Positions 34,005-43,710 are shown, numbered from the stretch's first letter. The stretch is 64,000 bases of DNA from UBA3069 sp050633465 (GCA_050633465.1 JBOEGO010000017.1:62001-126000), one strand, 5' to 3'. Translations and numbers: made by a program. The notes: generated by a model not told the origin, from the sequence alone.

Positions 34005-34919
34005 ATGGCCCGCCCGAAACATATGTCCTACCGCCCGCACCGCGCCTTTATCGCCCCCGCCCTGCCCACGGCGGAACTGCCCCGCCTTGTGCTGGGCATT
34101 CTGGGCGTGGAATTCCTCTATGGGATGGCGATTGGCGGGCTGGCGCAACTGCTCGACCTGCTGGGACTGGACACAACCGGGTTCTACTATGGCGACACGA
34201 CCGCCGGAATGCTGGCCGAACTGCTGTCATTCGGCCTGCTGGGCGCGCTGGTCACCGCCGCCGCACGCAGCCAGCACGGGCGCGGGTTCTTCACCCTGAC
34301 CGGCCCGCCGCTGACCGCGCTGCGCCACCTTAAAACCACCTTCATTGCCGTGCTGGCCCTGCTGCTGGCGCTGGAACTGATGCCGCCCTACTGGGACAGC
34401 GACAGCCTGGCCGCCACCCGCCCGCTGCTGCCGTGGCTGGCACTGCTGCCCGTGTCACTGGCCGCGCTCGCCATCCAGACCGGCGCCGAGGAGCTGTTCT
34501 ATCGCGGCTATATCCAGCAACAACTGGCGGCACGGTTCAAATCACCGCTGGTCTGGCTCAGCGTGCCCAGCCTGCTGTTCGCCCTTGCCCATTGGAACAA
34601 CGGCACCACCCCCACCGAATCCCTGCAATATGTGATCTGGGCGTTTCTGTTCGGCCTCGCCGCGGCCGACCTGACCGCCCGCACCGGCACGCTGGGCGCG
34701 GCAATCGGGTTTCATCTGGCCAATAACGTCATCGCCTTTACCCTGTTTGGCGAACTGGATGCGCCGGGTTCCGGCCTTGCCCTGCTGCTGTTCGAACCTG
34801 CCGGGGCCGATCTGTTGCCGCCACCCGCCTATGATCCGGTCCTGACCGCCACACTGATGACCGAACTGGCCGTGCTGCTGTTGATGTGGCTGGCGGCGCG
34901 CATCGCATTACGCCGCTGA
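34005..34919 (+). CDS. CPBP-family intramembrane glutamic endopeptidase
   Basis: 304 residues with about eight membrane helices. The CPBP/Abi signature is present in order: GAEELFYRGYIQQQL (the EExxxR motif) near residue 165, LFALAHWNNG, and GFHLANNVIAF. Family members cleave in the membrane or act in immunity and protein maturation in bacteria. The start may be MARPKH (34005) or MSYRPH (34023); neither has a good site. Alone between ilvD and accD. Confidence 0.9.
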   Translation: MARPKHMSYRPHRAFIAPALPTAELPRLVLGILGVEFLYGMAIGGLAQLLDLLGLDTTGFYYGDTTAGMLAELLSFGLLGALVTAAARSQHGRGFFTLTGPPLTALRHLKTTFIAVLALLLALELMPPYWDSDSLAATRPLLPWLALLPVSLAALAIQTGAEELFYRGYIQQQLAARFKSPLVWLSVPSLLFALAHWNNGTTPTESLQYVIWAFLFGLAAADLTARTGTLGAAIGFHLANNVIAFTLFGELDAPGSGLALLLFEPAGADLLPPPAYDPVLTATLMTELAVLLLMWLAARIALRR

Positions 34920-34997
34920 ACACAGCCAGCAGATGATTGCATTCACCCGCCCCTGCCCTTATGTCACCGACAAGCCAAACGCACTCGGGAACCCCTG

Positions 34998-35978
34998 ATG
35001 AACTGGATCACAAACTACGTCCGCCCTCGTATAAACTCCATCTTTTCGCGCCGCGAGGTGCCGGAAAACCTTTGGACCAAATGCGACGAATGCGGCACCA
35101 TGCTGTTTCACCGCGAACTGAGCGATAACCTGAACACCTGCACATCCTGCGGGCACCACATGGCAATCACCCCGCGTGAACGCTTTACCGCCCTGTTCGA
35201 CGGCGGCGTCTTTGCCGAAGTGTCCGTGCCCGACCCCATGCCCGACCCGCTGCATTTCCGCGATCAGAAAAAATACCCCGACCGCATGAAAGCCGCACAA
35301 AAATCCACCGGCGAAAAAGAGGCAATGCTGGTCGCCGCCGGTGACATCGGCCGCACCCCCATCGTGGCCTGCGCGCAGGATTTCTCGTTTATGGGCGGGT
35401 CCATGGGCATGTATGTTGGCAACGCCATCATCGCCGCCGCCCAAGAGGCGGTGAAACTCAAACGCCCGCTGATCCTGTTTTCCGCCGCCGGTGGCGCCCG
35501 TATGCAAGAGGGCATCCTGTCCCTGATGCAAATGCCCCGCACCACCGTCGCCCTGCAACTGCTAAAAGAGGCAGGCCTGCCCTATATCGTCGTGCTGACC
35601 CACCCGACCACGGGCGGCGTCACCGCATCCTATGCCATGCTGGGCGATGTCCATATCGCCGAACCCAATGCGCTGATCTGCTTTGCCGGTCCCCGCGTGA
35701 TCGAACAGACCATCCGCGAAACCCTCCCCGAGGGGTTCCAGCGCGCCGAATACCTGCTGGATCACGGCATGCTGGACCGCGTCACCCCGCGCCCGCAAAT
35801 GCGCGACGAATTGATCACCATCACCCGTATGCTGATGGGCCTGCCCCCTGCGGTTGCAGGTGAATTGCCATCGCCCGCCACCGGGACAGCCGCAGAGGCA
35901 GAAACAGACGCCAAGGCAGGGGCGACGCCAAAAGCAGCCCCCGATGCGGATGCCGCCGATACCCCGGCCAAAGCCTAA
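34998..35978 (+). CDS. accD: Acetyl-CoA carboxylase carboxyltransferase subunit beta
   Basis: 326 residues. The N-terminal zinc ribbon has CDECGTM and CTSCGHH (residues 30-55). The crotonase-like core shows FMGGSMGMYVGNAI, FSAAGGARMQEG and THPTTGGVTASYAMLGD. With AccA it transfers carboxyl from biotin to acetyl-CoA for fatty acid synthesis. An Ala/Pro/Lys-rich tail of about 30 residues ends the protein. accD before folC is a widespread order in proteobacteria. Confidence 0.97.
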   Translation: MNWITNYVRPRINSIFSRREVPENLWTKCDECGTMLFHRELSDNLNTCTSCGHHMAITPRERFTALFDGGVFAEVSVPDPMPDPLHFRDQKKYPDRMKAAQKSTGEKEAMLVAAGDIGRTPIVACAQDFSFMGGSMGMYVGNAIIAAAQEAVKLKRPLILFSAAGGARMQEGILSLMQMPRTTVALQLLKEAGLPYIVVLTHPTTGGVTASYAMLGDVHIAEPNALICFAGPRVIEQTIRETLPEGFQRAEYLLDHGMLDRVTPRPQMRDELITITRMLMGLPPAVAGELPSPATGTAAEAETDAKAGATPKAAPDADAADTPAKA

Positions 35979-35984
35979 AACCCG

Positions 35985-36419
35985 ATGCAGCCCGCGGTCA
36001 CCCCGCCCTTCGCCGCCTTCCTTGCCGGGTTCGCCCTTGCGCTGATGGTCATTCTGGCCCTGCGCGTGCTGCGCAAACGATTGGGCAGGGGCGCGCAGGT
36101 CTGGGCCATGGGGGCCGTGGTGCTGGCCGTCGCGGTGATCTATCCGATCCGCGCCCACCTGGTTGCCTCCGATGAATCGGCGCTGATGCATGCGCTGGCG
36201 GCAGGCGGGTTTGCCCTGCTGACCCTGCTGGGCGCGGCGCTGTCGCCCGTCTTGCTGGGTCTGACCCTGCTGTTGCATGCGGGTTTCGATTTCGCGCTGG
36301 ATATTTCGCTCACCTCGCGCGGGCTGGTGGCGCATTGGTATCCGCCCTTCTGCCTCGCTTTTGATGCCACGCTTGGCCTGTGGTGGCTGGGCGCATTGTT
36401 CAAGGACCGCCGCAAATGA
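35985..36419 (+). CDS. Small inner-membrane protein, unknown
   Basis: 144 residues with four hydrophobic segments (about 10-28, 40-57, 68-90, 115-140). No family recognised; the end HWYPPFCLAFDATLGLWWLGALF is Trp/Phe-rich. It sits between accD (5 bases) and folC (ATGA overlap), so it is translated with two essential genes, yet this place is usually empty in other proteobacteria. Confidence 0.78.
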   Translation: MQPAVTPPFAAFLAGFALALMVILALRVLRKRLGRGAQVWAMGAVVLAVAVIYPIRAHLVASDESALMHALAAGGFALLTLLGAALSPVLLGLTLLLHAGFDFALDISLTSRGLVAHWYPPFCLAFDATLGLWWLGALFKDRRK

Positions 36420-37729
36420 CAAATCCCACCGGCACCTCTGGCCCCACCGGCACCTCTGGCCCCGCTGGTTCCGACACCATCCTTGCCCGCATGATGGCCC
36501 TGCACCCCAAGGTGATCGACCTGACACTGGACCGCATGTGGCGCCTGCTGGATGCGCTGGGAAACCCGCAAAATGCCCTGCCGCCTGTGATCCATATCGC
36601 GGGCACCAATGGCAAAGGGTCCACACAGGCAATGATCCGTGCCGGGCTGGAAACAGCGGGCAAATCGGTGCATGCCTATACCTCGCCCCACCTTGCACGG
36701 TTTCACGAACGGATCCGGCTGGCAGGCGATCTGATTTCCGAACCCGCGCTCAGCGCACTGCTGGATGAATGCTACGACGCCAATGGCGGCGGCAATATCA
36801 CCTATTTCGAAATCACCACCGCCGCCGCGCTGCTGGCCATGGCCCGCACTCCGGCGGATTACACCCTGCTCGAGGTCGGGCTGGGTGGCCGCCTGGATGC
36901 GACCAACGTGGTGGACCATCCCGCGCTGACCGTGATCACCCCCGTATCCATCGACCACCAGCAGTTTCTGGGCGACGCCCTGCCCGAAATCGCGGGCGAA
37001 AAGGCGGGCATCATCAAACGCGGCGTGCCCTGCGTGGTCGGCCCACAGGATGACGCCGCGCTGGATGTGATCGAAACCCGCGCCATGCGCCTATCCGCCC
37101 CGCTGCTGGTGCATGGCCAGCACTGGCATGTCATGCGCGAAGCCGACAGGCTGGTGTTTCAGGACGAAACCGGCCTGCTGGACCTGCCCCTGCCCGCCCT
37201 GCCCGGCGCACATCAATACCAGAACGCAGGCGCGGCCATCGCGGCTCTGCGCGCATTGGGTTACGGCGAAGACGCGGCCAGCGGCGCAATGTCAAATGCG
37301 CAATGGCCCGCGCGCATGCAACGGCTGCGCAAGGGGCCGCTGGTGCAATCCGCCCCGCAGGCCGAAATCTGGCTGGACGGCGGCCATAACCCCGCCGCCG
37401 GTCAGGCACTGGCCAACCATCTGGCCACCCTGCCCGAACGCCCCACGCACCTGATCTGCGGCATGCTCAACACCAAAGACATCGCAGGCTATCTGACCCC
37501 GCTGGCGGCGCAAACCGCGACCCTGACAGCCGTGTCGATCCCGAACGAATCCAACACCCTGCCTGCCGAAACCACCGCCTCGGCGGCCGAGGGCGCAGGC
37601 ATCCGTGCCACAACCGCCCCCGATGTGGCCACGGCCCTGGCCTTGATCGCCACCAGCGACCCGTTTGCACGGGTTTTGATCTGCGGATCGCTATATCTGG
37701 CCGGAAACATCCTGCAAGAGAACGGATAA
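36416..37729 (+). CDS. folC: Folylpolyglutamate synthase / dihydrofolate synthase
   Basis: 437 residues of the Mur ligase superfamily. The P-loop HIAGTNGKGSTQAM is near residue 60, SPHLARFHERIRL follows, and DATNVVDHPALTVITPVSIDH with the C-terminal WLDGGHNPAAGQAL completes the pattern. It adds glutamate to (dihydro)folates. The N-terminus holds two short GTSGP repeats before the family begins, so a later start is possible, although the ATG overlaps the upstream stop. Confidence 0.95.
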   Translation: MTNPTGTSGPTGTSGPAGSDTILARMMALHPKVIDLTLDRMWRLLDALGNPQNALPPVIHIAGTNGKGSTQAMIRAGLETAGKSVHAYTSPHLARFHERIRLAGDLISEPALSALLDECYDANGGGNITYFEITTAAALLAMARTPADYTLLEVGLGGRLDATNVVDHPALTVITPVSIDHQQFLGDALPEIAGEKAGIIKRGVPCVVGPQDDAALDVIETRAMRLSAPLLVHGQHWHVMREADRLVFQDETGLLDLPLPALPGAHQYQNAGAAIAALRALGYGEDAASGAMSNAQWPARMQRLRKGPLVQSAPQAEIWLDGGHNPAAGQALANHLATLPERPTHLICGMLNTKDIAGYLTPLAAQTATLTAVSIPNESNTLPAETTASAAEGAGIRATTAPDVATALALIATSDPFARVLICGSLYLAGNILQENG

Positions 37730-37840
37730 CACCCCACTCGCGTAAAAAGTTGCCGCTGCTTAACGTCTTGATTGCGCAGGTAAACCGCAATTCACCCCGA
37801 TAAGAGGGCGCATTAACCCAATATTCCGAATCACTTTATG

Positions 37841-37870
37841 TTGACTGTTTTGCGGCGATTCGCCTATATC
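37841..37870 (+). promoter_or_regulatory. Sigma-70-type promoter of the rhodanese gene
   Basis: TTGACT (37841-37846), 18 bases, TATATC (37865-37870). About 60 bases of leader follow before the GGGGGA site and ATG at 37938. Matches the -35/-10 pattern well for a GC-rich genome. Confidence 0.5.
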
Positions 37871-37937
37871 TAGGTCAATTAACGCAGCCGCCTGCCAGCA
37901 TTATGGGTGCGTATAAGAATACTGGGGGAATTCTATT

Positions 37938-38558
37938 ATGCGGTGCCTTGCGGGCCTTATTTCTGCGATTGTTCTGTTTGCTGCTCCGGCTGTGGCCCAA
38001 GAGGTGATGATCACCCCCTCGATGTCATCGAAACAGGTCACCATCAACGGCGCGACAATCACCATCGCCCGCGAACAGAACCCTGATGCCGTTATCCCCG
38101 ATGAATACGCCAAAACCGCCCGCGCCTGCCCGCCGTTCTGCATCCATCCGATGTCGGCAGGTGACGGTGTGGAAACCATCGGCGAACTGGAACTGCTGGA
38201 TTTTCTGGAAACCAATGTCGCCGCCGGGCGCGGGCTGTTGATCGACAGCCGCCTGCCCGAATGGTTTGAAAAAGGCACCATTCCCGGCGCGATCAACGTG
38301 CCATTCGCCACCGTCGAAGAAACCAATCCCTACCGCGACCAGATTTTAGAAGCACTGGGCGCGGTGAAAACCGGCGACGGCTGGGATTATGCAGGGGCTA
38401 TGGAACTGGCGCTGTTTTGCAACGGTGCGTGGTGCGACCAATCCTCCCGTGCGATCAACAGCCTGATGGCGGTGGGATACCCCGCCGACAAATTGAAATA
38501 TTACCGGGGCGGGATGCAATCCTGGACCTCCCTCGGCTTGACCGTGAAACAACCGTGA
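37938..38558 (+). CDS. Exported rhodanese-domain protein
   Basis: 206 residues. A Sec signal peptide (1-20, cleavage after AVA-Q) is followed by a rhodanese domain at about 80-200: LLIDSRLPEWFEKGTIPGAINVPF and LALFCNGAWCDQSSRA, the latter holding the active-site Cys. A pair of Cys in ARACPPFCIHP lies ahead of the domain. A periplasmic sulfurtransferase or redox role is likely. The LysM gene follows after 68 bases. Confidence 0.88.
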   Translation: MRCLAGLISAIVLFAAPAVAQEVMITPSMSSKQVTINGATITIAREQNPDAVIPDEYAKTARACPPFCIHPMSAGDGVETIGELELLDFLETNVAAGRGLLIDSRLPEWFEKGTIPGAINVPFATVEETNPYRDQILEALGAVKTGDGWDYAGAMELALFCNGAWCDQSSRAINSLMAVGYPADKLKYYRGGMQSWTSLGLTVKQP

Positions 38559-38626
38559 GACCAGTAATGATGTTTGATACCGCCAATACCTTCAAGAAAA
38601 CTCCGATTCTGAAAGGGAATGACGCC

Positions 38627-39427
38627 ATGATCCGCTCTATCCTCATCGCTGCCGGTTTCCTTTCGGTGACCATCGTTCTGGTCGCGCTGCAACCCTCGTC
38701 GAAACCGGACCGCTATGACGAGGCATCGGTGACCCGCGCCGATACCGACCTGACGCGCCTGTCCAACACCGTTGCCGCCGTGCAAAGCGAACCCGCCATG
38801 CCGCAAACCACAGCCGATGCGTCGACCGCATCCGCCCTGGCCGCGATTTCCGGCCAGACCCCCGCGCCCAAGGCGAAACCCGATATGTTCCTCAAGGGCA
38901 TGTCCACCGGGGTGCTGGCCGAACTGGGCATTGATGCGGGCGCAAAATCCGATCCGGCGGAAAAGCGGATGCGCGACATGACAGCGGGCATTCTGGCCGA
39001 TATTCAGGGCACATCGGGCAAAACCGCCACATCGAAAACCATGCAGTCACTGGTGGCGCAGGCCCTGCGCGAAGGCCAGTCGGATGCCTATATCGACACC
39101 CTGCTGAACGAGGCCGCAGCCAAGGGCGACGTGGCCGTTCCCGCGGCGCTGGTCACCTCCACCGGGCGGGTTGATACCTCGACCTTGCTGGCATCCATCG
39201 TAACCGAAGCCCAGAAAAGCCAGAACCCCTCTGCCACGCCCGAACCCCGCCCGACGGTGCAGGCACAAACATATGTGGTGCGCGAAGGCGAAAGCCTGGG
39301 CGGGATTGCGCAGCGCATTTACGGCGATGCGGCGTTTTACACCACCATCTATCAGGCGAACCGCCGCGCATTGGCCAGCCCCGATCAGGTGCGCGCAGGC
39401 CAGAAACTGATTATTCCGGCGGGCTGA
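38627..39427 (+). CDS. LysM-domain membrane-anchored protein
   Basis: 266 residues. One N-terminal membrane anchor (SILIAAGFLSVTIVLVAL), a long Ala/Thr-rich linker, and a C-terminal LysM domain (about 215-264: TYVVREGESLGGIAQRIYGD to QVRAGQKLIIPAG) that binds peptidoglycan. I chose the ATG at 38627 (AAAGGG upstream) over the ATGs at 38567/38570, which lack a site and would put charged residues before the anchor. A strong terminator follows. Confidence 0.83.
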   Translation: MIRSILIAAGFLSVTIVLVALQPSSKPDRYDEASVTRADTDLTRLSNTVAAVQSEPAMPQTTADASTASALAAISGQTPAPKAKPDMFLKGMSTGVLAELGIDAGAKSDPAEKRMRDMTAGILADIQGTSGKTATSKTMQSLVAQALREGQSDAYIDTLLNEAAAKGDVAVPAALVTSTGRVDTSTLLASIVTEAQKSQNPSATPEPRPTVQAQTYVVREGESLGGIAQRIYGDAAFYTTIYQANRRALASPDQVRAGQKLIIPAG

Positions 39428-39487
39428 TTGCGCCCGACGGATCACAGGTAATACCACAGGCAAAGACTTTGATTATCAGGCAGGAAC

Positions 39488-39522
39488 GAAAGAGGGGCCG
39501 AACCAACGGCCCCCTTTCTTTT
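39488..39522 (+). terminator. Rho-independent terminator after the LysM gene
   Basis: GAAAG-A-GGGGCCG, loop AACCAA, CGGCCCC-CTTTC, followed by TTTT: a 12-pair stem with one bulged A. About 60 bases after the stop. Confidence 0.85.
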
Positions 39523-39584
39523 GTGCGGTGCAGGGCGGGACGGGCTGCACCATAGGTGGGGGCCAGCCCCGCACGCACCAAAGT

Positions 39585-39654
39585 GGGGGGCCGGCCCCCC
39601 GGTTCATTTCAAGGAAATGAACACCCCCCGAAGGTATTTTAAGAACAGTGAAAG
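39585..39654 (+). repeat. Composite intergenic repeat, copy 1
   Basis: Three parts: GGGGGGCCGGCCCCCC palindrome, then GTTCATTTC-AAG-GAAATGAAC hairpin, then ACCCCCCGAAGGTATTTTAAGAACAGTGAAAG split over the tail of the main family. The tail differs from other copies by AACAGTG for AACAATG. Lies between convergent LysM and transglycosylase genes. No inverted partner here. Confidence 0.85.
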
Positions 39655-39666
39655 CCAAAAGCCGCA

Positions 39667-40137
39667 TCAACTGCGCAGGCCGGTTTCCTTTAGCATGCCG
39701 CGGCGTTTGGCCTCGTAATAATAGCCGCGCGAATACCATTTGACGGCGGTGTCATAGCTGCCATCCGACAGCAGCCATGCCCCGCGCAGGTATTTCACCG
39801 CGAATTGCAGGTTGGTGTCGGCGTCCAGCAGCCCGGCGTCCGGTCCTTTGTATCCCATGCCACGGGCGGTGGCGGGCAGGATTTGCATCAGCCCGTAATA
39901 CGGCCCGTTGCGCGCCTGTGGGTTATGGGTGCTTTCGCGGATGATCACGCGGTGGACCAGCCCCACGGGCACGTCGTAATGCGCCGCCCAGCGGTTGATT
40001 TTCGCCCGCAGTTCCGGTGTTTCATTCGGGTGCAGCGGGGTTTTCGGGGCGGGGGTGGCGGGCGGCACCTTGCGCCCTGCGCAGGCGGTCAACAGGGCCG
40101 CAGCCCCGACAAAAAGCAACTCTCGACGCGCAATCAT
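39667..40137 (-). CDS. Lytic transglycosylase lipoprotein (SLT domain)
   Basis: 156 residues. Lipobox LLTAC puts the lipid Cys near residue 19. The SLT fold follows: VGLVHRVIIRESTHNPQA holds the catalytic Glu, then GPYYGLMQILPATARGMGY and DADTNLQFAVKYL. It cuts peptidoglycan glycan strands from the outer membrane or periplasm. The ATG at 40137 follows GGAGAA; longer starts at 40170 and 40230 lack a site. Small for the family but complete. Confidence 0.88.
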   Translation of the reverse strand: MIARRELLFVGAAALLTACAGRKVPPATPAPKTPLHPNETPELRAKINRWAAHYDVPVGLVHRVIIRESTHNPQARNGPYYGLMQILPATARGMGYKGPDAGLLDADTNLQFAVKYLRGAWLLSDGSYDTAVKWYSRGYYYEAKRRGMLKETGLRS

Positions 40138-40208
40138 GGGGTTCTCCGGCTCTGATGGCTGTGTCTGCATAGGGCGAACATCCCTGCCACCGCCAGCCAT
40201 TGCGTGAT

Positions 40209-41285
40209 TTACCCCTGTGACTGGCCCCAATCCGCCGATTGCATTTCGCGCAGGCGGCTGGCGGTGCGTTCGAATTCGAACACGCCTTCGCCCTCCAGAT
40301 ACAGGGTTTCGGGTTCGGCGGCGGCAGAGGCCACCAGCCGCACATGGGCCTCGTATAACGCGTCAATCAGGGTGACAAACCGCTTTGCTTCGTTGAAATT
40401 GCTGCGCCCCAGCGCGGGAATGCCATCCAGCAGCAGCACCCGCACCTCGGCGGCGATGGCCAGATAATCGCCCGGTCCCAGCATCGCGCCACACAGATCG
40501 TGGAACGTGGCCCGCGCCACCCCGTTGCGATAGGCGGGCAGGCGCAATTCCCGCCCCTTGATTTTCAGCACCAGCGGTTCGGCCGCGCCGCCCCCCGTCA
40601 GGTCGGTCCAGATCGCATCCATTTCGGCCCGCGCTGCGGCGTTATTGGGGGTGAAATACACCTGCGCCCCGGACAGCCGGTCCTGACGGTAATCGCGCGG
40701 GCTGGCCAGTTCATGCACCACCATGCGTTCCTTGAGCAGGGCAATAAACGGCAGGAACAACTGCCGGTTCAGCCCGTTCTTATACAGATCATCAGGCACG
40801 CGGTTTGATGTGGTCACCACCGCCACGCCAGCGGCGAACAGCGCCTGAAACAGCCGCCCCACGATCATCGCATCGGTGATATCGGTGATCTGCATTTCGT
40901 CAAAGGCCAGCACCCTGACAGTTTCCGCCACCGAGGCCGCAACCGGGGCCAGCGCATCCTCGACCCCGTCCTGACGGGCCTTGTGCATGCCCTCGTGGAT
41001 TTCCTGCATAAAGGCGTGGAAATGCACGCGGCGCACCGGCACGGTCAGGCTTTCGACGAACAGATCCATCAGCATGGATTTGCCACGCCCGACCCCGCCC
41101 CACATATACAATCCCCGCACCGGATCAGCCGGTTTGCTGCGCCCGAACCAGCCCTTTTTCGGCGGCGGCGCGGCGGTGATTTCCGCACGGATACGCTCCA
41201 GCTCGGGCAGGGCGGCCTCTTGCGCGGGGTCATGGTGCAGGGTGCCATCGGCAATGCGGGATTTATACAGATCAATCAGGGTCAT
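40209..41285 (-). CDS. zapE: Cell division protein ZapE (AFG1-like ATPase)
   Basis: 358 residues. Walker A GGVGRGKSMLMDLF near residue 75, Walker B RVLAFDEMQITD, sensor TSNRVPDDLYKNGLNR, and the conserved HFHAFMQEIHEGMH. ZapE proteins act on FtsZ rings; mitochondrial AFG1 homologues act in protein quality control. The start MTLIDLYKSR (41285) matches the family; the frame continues to 41348 but that text is atypical. Often linked with succinate dehydrogenase or mdh genes, not so here. Confidence 0.93.
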   Translation of the reverse strand: MTLIDLYKSRIADGTLHHDPAQEAALPELERIRAEITAAPPPKKGWFGRSKPADPVRGLYMWGGVGRGKSMLMDLFVESLTVPVRRVHFHAFMQEIHEGMHKARQDGVEDALAPVAASVAETVRVLAFDEMQITDITDAMIVGRLFQALFAAGVAVVTTSNRVPDDLYKNGLNRQLFLPFIALLKERMVVHELASPRDYRQDRLSGAQVYFTPNNAAARAEMDAIWTDLTGGGAAEPLVLKIKGRELRLPAYRNGVARATFHDLCGAMLGPGDYLAIAAEVRVLLLDGIPALGRSNFNEAKRFVTLIDALYEAHVRLVASAAAEPETLYLEGEGVFEFERTASRLREMQSADWGQSQG

Positions 41286-41405
41286 ATGCGCATCAATAGC
41301 CAATGCAAGGGGCGACGAAAAGCCCCCCCTGCCCGCCACAGATAACACTTTGTCAATTCACACAGACGTGCCACAAAGCCAGTCACATTTGTTAAAGGAG
41401 CGCCC

Positions 41406-43598
41406 ATGTCCGGCCTGTATTTGCCCCTGTCCACCCCGACCACCGCCAACACCTATACCGTTGATGATCAAACCCGCCCGGTGACGGTGGCCCTGTCGAA
41501 CGGCGGCTATATCACCACATGGGTGTCTCGCGAACAGGATGGGTCAGGGCGCGGATTTTACGGTCAGAAATTCGATGCCTTCGGCAATCCGGTTGGCGGC
41601 GAATTCCGCCTGAACAGCCATACAGCAGGGGATCAGCAAAACCTGACAATGACCGAACTGGCCAACGGTCATTTCGTCGCCGTCTGGGAAAGCTACGGTC
41701 AGGATGGCAGCCGCTGGGGCGTGTTCGCACAGCGTATGGACCGCAACGGAAATCTGATCGGGCCTGAATTTCAGGTCGCTGATGAAACCGAAAACAATCA
41801 GAGCCGCCCCACCGTGACCGCATTGAACGACGGGTTTGCCATCGGTTGGTATGATTCCAACAATGAATATACCTTTGGCCAATATGGCGACCTGTTGGAC
41901 CAATACGACAAGGATGCGTTTTATATCCAGCTCTATACCAACACGGGCCAGGAGGTCGGGGATGAGCTGCGCATGGGGGGTATGTCGATTGCCCCCTCGC
42001 TCAACCTGAACACTTATTCCACCACCGAAACAGGCGTTGCCTTTGGCCAGATGTTGCCCACGGCGGATGGCGGATTTGCCGTGATCTATCAAGCCAGCCA
42101 AGAGGTTCTGGTGAACGAGGGCGCGCCCGATGCCTATAGCTATGCCCAATACGGCGTAACCTTTTTTCAAACCTTTGATGAAACCGGCATCGCCATCGAC
42201 GATCCTGTGTCGATATCCAACGATCTGTCCAACCAACCTGTGCAAATGCTGGCCATGTCAAACGATCAGGTTGCTGTGCTGGGCATCTATACTGACGGCG
42301 GGCCGCAACTCTTGGGCCTGCGTTTTCTGGATCCGGTCACCGGCACCCTTTCGGCCACTGCATTCTCGTTCGACCTCTATGCCAACAACCATGGGATCAC
42401 AGGCACGGAAACCATCAGCCACTCGTCCTATTCGCCCCGCTATGATCTGGCCGAAATGGCGGACGGGTCGCTGCTTCTGGTCTATGCGACCTATCAATAT
42501 GTCCCCGAATACGACCTGGACGGCCATATCGTGGATAATGAATCGACCTATCGCATCATGGGCGTGCAACTGGATACCGACGGCACCCCCCTGAACCCCG
42601 AATTCCTGATCGCGCAAATCATCGAAGAGCCACCCGTCAATCTGGACATCACCGCGCTGTCCGGTGGCGGGGCCGTGGTCAATTGGGAACAATTCGGCGT
42701 CGACGGGGCCGAAAACCGCGATGTGCAGCAGGTCACCCTGCTTGGCCTGTCATCGGGCACCACGGGCGATGACACCCTGACAGGCACCGGCACAACCGAC
42801 TGGATTGATGCGCTGTCGGGCGATGACCGTGTGTCGGGCCTTGGCGGTGACGACCTGCTCGAGGGCAACCTTGGCAATGATTACCTGAACGGCGGTGGCG
42901 GCAATGACCGGCTGGATGGTGGTGCCGGAACCGACGTTCTGTTTGGCGGGTCGGGCAATGATTTGCATTACGGTGGCGATGGCAATGACCGGCTGGTCAC
43001 CAATGCGGGCGACGACCTGTTTGATGGCGGCGATGGCACCGACACCCTGTTTCTGCGCACAGCACAGGAATTGGACCTGCGCCAGAACGGGGTTGACCAT
43101 GGCGACGGGGCAGACCGCTTTGTCTCCATCGAAAACGTGCTGGGCAGCAACGGGGCCGACCGGATCACCGGCGATGATGGCGCGAATGTGCTGAACGGGC
43201 GGTCCGGCAACGACCTGCTGTCGGGCGCAGGGGGCAATGACACGATTCTGGGCGGCAATGGCAATGACACGCTGGTCGGTGGTGTCGGGGCCGATAACCT
43301 GACGGGGGGCAATAACGCCGACCGTTTCGTATTTGCTGCCGCGGCGCATCTGGGGCTGGCGGGTGGCGCCGACCGGATCACCGATTTCCAGACGGGTCTG
43401 GATGTGATCGCCCTGAACGCGCTGAACCTGACTTGGATCGACACGGGCGCGTTTACCGGCACAGGCGCAGAATTGCGGGTGAACCTGGTCGGCGCGCACA
43501 GCCAGCTGCAACTGGACCTTGACGGTGACGGGCTGCGCGATGCGGATATTCTGGTGCTGAACCAGACAGGGTTGAGCGCCGCCGATTTTCTGCTGTAA
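41406..43598 (+). CDS. Large RTX-family calcium-binding secreted protein
   Basis: 730 residues, acidic, no signal peptide. The first 450 residues carry repeated units such as GGYITTWVSREQDGSGRGFYGQ and NGHFVAVWESYGQDGSRWGVFAQ, predicted beta propeller-like. Residues 460-640 hold two blocks of RTX nonapeptides (GGDDLLEGNLGNDYLNGGGGNDRL and SGNDLLSGAGGNDTILGG). The M10-type C-terminus ends in SAADFLL, the usual type I secretion end. AAAGGAG precedes the ATG. No protease or lipase catalytic motif found; adhesin or surface protein is most likely. Confidence 0.88.
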   Translation: MSGLYLPLSTPTTANTYTVDDQTRPVTVALSNGGYITTWVSREQDGSGRGFYGQKFDAFGNPVGGEFRLNSHTAGDQQNLTMTELANGHFVAVWESYGQDGSRWGVFAQRMDRNGNLIGPEFQVADETENNQSRPTVTALNDGFAIGWYDSNNEYTFGQYGDLLDQYDKDAFYIQLYTNTGQEVGDELRMGGMSIAPSLNLNTYSTTETGVAFGQMLPTADGGFAVIYQASQEVLVNEGAPDAYSYAQYGVTFFQTFDETGIAIDDPVSISNDLSNQPVQMLAMSNDQVAVLGIYTDGGPQLLGLRFLDPVTGTLSATAFSFDLYANNHGITGTETISHSSYSPRYDLAEMADGSLLLVYATYQYVPEYDLDGHIVDNESTYRIMGVQLDTDGTPLNPEFLIAQIIEEPPVNLDITALSGGGAVVNWEQFGVDGAENRDVQQVTLLGLSSGTTGDDTLTGTGTTDWIDALSGDDRVSGLGGDDLLEGNLGNDYLNGGGGNDRLDGGAGTDVLFGGSGNDLHYGGDGNDRLVTNAGDDLFDGGDGTDTLFLRTAQELDLRQNGVDHGDGADRFVSIENVLGSNGADRITGDDGANVLNGRSGNDLLSGAGGNDTILGGNGNDTLVGGVGADNLTGGNNADRFVFAAAAHLGLAGGADRITDFQTGLDVIALNALNLTWIDTGAFTGTGAELRVNLVGAHSQLQLDLDGDGLRDADILVLNQTGLSAADFLL

Positions 43599-43710
43599 CC
43601 CCCCCCTTATCGGGCGGCCCACGCCAGCGCCGCCCGATACATCACGAATGCTGATTTGACGCATGCCACCAATCGCGGCATTTTCTTTACACGCGAATAG
43701 GACAGCATTC

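Noticed and set aside
42760..43320. Short regular repeats suggestive of a CRISPR or tandem array
   Set aside because: They are codon-level nonapeptide repeats of an RTX protein, in frame, with no conserved spacers.
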